Source of the DNA: Gudongella sp964575895
GTDB lineage: Bacteria; Bacillota; Clostridia; Tissierellales; Tissierellaceae
Direction: 5' to 3'
Length of the DNA stretch: 64,000 bases
Assembly: GCA_964575895.1 (NCBI GenBank)
Contig: CAZNTE010000004.1
Coordinates: forward strand, 48,761 to 112,760
The notes under the pieces were generated by a model. It did not search any database. It was not told where the DNA came from and was given only the letters and a program-made list of their open reading frames with translations. The stretch's first letter is position 1. Every line of letters starts with the position of its first letter. The position numbers and the translations under genes are program-made. Shown here in pieces: positions 61,983 to 64,000 of this stretch.

Positions 61983-62792
61983 CTACTTATTTATATTTAT
62001 CCTACCTCCAGTATATGATCCATCATCATAGTTTTGATTAAAAATAATAGCACTGGGATCTAATCCTTTATCTTTTAGTCTCTTTACAATAGCTTCCTTG
62101 TTCTTATCCCTCTCAAATGGATTTGTGGTCTCCATAACTCCTTCTACAACCTCATACCATTTTGAAAATGGAATCCCCATCCCAATTTCATCTGCTTCCC
62201 AGTCCGCTACCAATCTAGTACCTGGGCATAATAAAGAGATATTTATATCCTGTGTAATATATGGGTATGTCGTAAGATCCTGACACACTGCCTGAAGTCC
62301 TATGGTTCTTAAGTTATCTGTATATCCATTGAAATAACCATGCCCTTGAATCATCCTCATCACGGCATAGGAGCTTCCAACTACTACAACCACATCAGGA
62401 GCTTGTGTATAATTCTCAAGGGGCATTACAACGATTCCAGCAGGCTCTTCCTTTAAAAACAACATTTCATCACTGATACTTTTCGATATATCAATACTAT
62501 TATATATGTTTTTACTGAACCTTCCTTTACCATTTGCCATTGGCTCCGGAACTTCCTTCATTTTTAATGCCATAGCTCCATTTGGACATGATTGGTTCTC
62601 CTTAGTCAACTTCATCGAAGCACCCTTGCTGGCCAACTGGACCGAATTGCAGTATGTTACCTTTCTATCTCTTTGAGATACTTCAAAATTATCAAACTCA
62701 TCTTTGTCAAAAAAGAACTTCACTCCCACTGGCTTTCTATGTAATCCTAAGTAGGCTTCTAATAAATTCACACTAGACTTAATATCCATCAT
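61983..62792 (-). CDS. DUF169-family protein
   Basis: A 269-residue protein of the DUF169 family, found in anaerobes and archaea, of unknown function. Cysteines are clustered in VTYCNSVQLASKG (about 46), NQSCPNGAMALKM (about 69), LQAVCQD (about 170) and SLLCPGTR (about 188), suggesting a metal or cluster. The start is 29 bases after the TDT transporter stop, so they form one operon. Confidence 0.85.
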   Translation of the reverse strand: MMDIKSSVNLLEAYLGLHRKPVGVKFFFDKDEFDNFEVSQRDRKVTYCNSVQLASKGASMKLTKENQSCPNGAMALKMKEVPEPMANGKGRFSKNIYNSIDISKSISDEMLFLKEEPAGIVVMPLENYTQAPDVVVVVGSSYAVMRMIQGHGYFNGYTDNLRTIGLQAVCQDLTTYPYITQDINISLLCPGTRLVADWEADEIGMGIPFSKWYEVVEGVMETTNPFERDKNKEAIVKRLKDKGLDPSAIIFNQNYDDGSYTGGRININK

Positions 62793-62821
62793 TTCTCCTC
62801 CATTTTTAGTTTATATTATGA

Positions 62822-63775
62822 CTATACCTTTGCAACTTTTATAATATTAGATTCAGCATTTTTCTCAAAGAATATAAAATATATATATCTAAAAAGAACA
62901 TATGCTACCATTGCAAATGCTATTACTTCTTCTATTCTTACTAATATAGATAAAAAGGATATAGGATTTTCTGTATTCATTAAAAACCCGTTAGTAAGCT
63001 TTAATGATATGGCACTTATTACCAAGGGGAAAGTAAATCCTGAATAGCTGGGATAAAACTTAAGTTTCAATAGTCCTGGTAACATTGTAAGAACTACAAT
63101 ATAAGTAGCTTGTGATATAAATAGCAAGAAATATATCATGAACATTTGCTTATCTGCAAATGAATTCATATAGCCTGCTAAGCAAAGGCTTGCAGGTGCA
63201 CTTAGAATTGCTAGAGTGGGTAAGGCTGCTTCAGGCATTTCCTTAATAATTAAGATTCTCTTTACCACAAGAGGCAGAAGTACTAAATATGCGATAAAAC
63301 CTAAATAAAAGAGTATCTTTCCTAACCATTGCATGTCAAAAGCACCTGATGTAACACTAGCTACCACTATTCCTACATAGACTATGAACCAACTGGGAAA
63401 TACCTTTTTTATATTGAAGTTAAGTACAAATTTCCTGGTAAACCAAACTACTAAGATAATATGTAATATAATTCCAAAGAACCATAATATGATAGCCATT
63501 GTGAAGCTAATTGGCTTTAAGTAAGCCGCAAGTAAAATAATTGCCATGGATAAAGTTGGAAAAACACTAGCTACAACTGGATTTTCCAAGGCTTCAGCAA
63601 CTCCCTTTTTTAGAGTAAAAATTTTCATGATTACTAATAAAAGAATAAGTCCTGAAATTATTCCAAAAAACACTCTAAGATTATTACTGTAAGACTGTAC
63701 TAAGTTGCCTAAGGCTGCTAATCCCAACATTAAGCCTGTAATAGGTAATGGCATCTTCTTGATTATGCTATCCAT
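62822..63775 (-). CDS. TDT-family transporter (TehA/SLAC1-like)
   Basis: A 317-residue protein of about ten helices from the tellurite-resistance/dicarboxylate transporter family. The first helix KMPLPITGLMLGLAALGNL and the TLAILSAPASLCLAGYMNS segment (near 188-206) are typical; the latter holds the gating region in TehA. Family members carry anions such as malate, nitrate or sulfite. It is the first gene of the operon, with the DUF169 gene next. Confidence 0.85.
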   Translation of the reverse strand: MDSIIKKMPLPITGLMLGLAALGNLVQSYSNNLRVFFGIISGLILLLVIMKIFTLKKGVAEALENPVVASVFPTLSMAIILLAAYLKPISFTMAIILWFFGIILHIILVVWFTRKFVLNFNIKKVFPSWFIVYVGIVVASVTSGAFDMQWLGKILFYLGFIAYLVLLPLVVKRILIIKEMPEAALPTLAILSAPASLCLAGYMNSFADKQMFMIYFLLFISQATYIVVLTMLPGLLKLKFYPSYSGFTFPLVISAISLKLTNGFLMNTENPISFLSILVRIEEVIAFAMVAYVLFRYIYFIFFEKNAESNIIKVAKV

Positions 63776-63947
63776 AATTGTCTCCTCTCTTCTTCAATTT
63801 CTCTAATTAATGGTAGCATAAGCCTACTTCAAGGACAAATCACTTATATTAATAGGAATTATTATTCTATAAGTTTTCTTAATAATGTGCATATTAGAAC
63901 ATGTAATACTCATTTTTTAATATGTTGTTAAACATGTTCTATACCAA
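63776..63947. other. Non-coding stretch upstream of the TDT gene
   Basis: No reading frame is supported here. It must hold the TDT promoter (weak TTGAAG...TAATTA is possible), and includes a spaced inverted repeat AGAACATGT (63896-63904) / ACATGTTCT (63932-63940). Confidence 0.5.
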
Positions 63948-64000
63948 TAGAGTAGAGAAATAATAGCTAGTACTATTTCCCTCTCATTGAACCGTACGTA
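63948..64000 (-). mobile_element. Probable 3' end of a group II intron (domain V part and domain VI)
   Basis: Read on the minus strand the window edge begins TACGTACGGTTC (63989-64000), the usual 3' strand of the group II intron domain V, and continues CAATGAGAGG into a hairpin-forming block (63955-63983). That block fits domain VI: GAG(GG)AAATAG and CTATTATTTCTC, with a 4-base loop region. The exact intron end, about 63947-63954, and the rest of the intron (including any reverse transcriptase) lie beyond or cannot be fixed here. Confidence 0.6.

Noticed and set aside
63896..63940. Inverted repeat AGAACATGT/ACATGTTCT as a terminator
   Set aside because: The 27-base spacer is long and there is no T-tract or gene end nearby.

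Overview
The window is AT-rich, densely packed DNA from a strictly anaerobic low-GC Firmicute. A Clostridia/Tissierellales-type amino-acid fermenter is my inference. It rests on the strong AGGAGG ribosome sites with frequent TTG and GTG starts, an Nqr-type membrane redox complex, a large NAD(P)H-dependent flavin/iron-sulfur complex, an oxygen-labile [4Fe-4S] serine dehydratase, an M20 dipeptidase and tRNA 2-selenouridine synthase. No rRNA, tRNA, CRISPR array or complete insertion sequence was seen, and no gene-free stretch exceeds 300 bases.

Layout. (1) 1-8.9 kb, minus strand: pseudouridine synthase, P-loop protein, radical SAM protein, HAD phosphatase, DUF1292 protein, PepD, an orphan DNA methyltransferase, two methionine-sulfoxide reductases (free Met-R-SO and MsrA), LrgA/LrgB and a ferritin-like protein. 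(2) 9-12 kb: a DUF4153 membrane protein with a divergent RelA/SpoT-like protein. (3) 12-16 kb: nqrBCDEF with no nqrA. (4) 16-30 kb: mixed housekeeping and stress genes on both strands (OYE-type reductase, GNAT, NimA-like flavoprotein, parvulin, cold-shock protein, methylglyoxal synthase, acyl-ACP thioesterase, HerA-like ATPase, DMT exporter, MnmH, ABC exporter). (5) 30-36 kb: a three-gene NAD(P)H flavin/iron-sulfur complex resembling Stn/Hyd/NuoEFG enzymes. (6) 36-45.5 kb: a long minus-strand run of TldD/PmbA, CYTH protein, NagB, phosphoesterase, YhaO/YhaN-type nuclease pair and a PfkB-fold protein with lost catalytic residues. (7) 45.6-54.2 kb, plus strand: sdaAB-sdaAA coupled to three unusual genes, namely a 1575-residue HD / helical repeat / nucleotidyltransferase / acetyltransferase-like / phosphoribosyltransferase-like protein, a malate/lactate dehydrogenase-fold protein and a flavodoxin-like Cys-rich protein. 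(8) 54-64 kb: MATE exporter, phosphoglucomutase, gamma-carbonic anhydrase-like protein, ABC exporter, TraX-like membrane protein, MoaD-like protein, DUF169 protein and a TDT transporter. The right edge carries what looks like the 3' end of a group II intron.

How it fits together. The Nqr complex (NADH oxidation coupled to Na+ transport) and the Stn-like complex (NADH, NADPH and probably ferredoxin) would balance electrons released by amino-acid degradation. PepD and serine dehydratase supply amino acids and pyruvate. The best candidate for an undescribed system is the sda-linked cassette at 47149-54142: four to eight bases separate or overlap its reading frames, and its proteins combine nucleotide, NAD- and FMN-type domains not normally found together.

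Several starts were moved downstream of the longest reading frame because a ribosome site or promoter decides them (nqrB, 21842, 23187, 59023, 60925, 61868 and others). All functions are from sequence reading alone; no database search was run.
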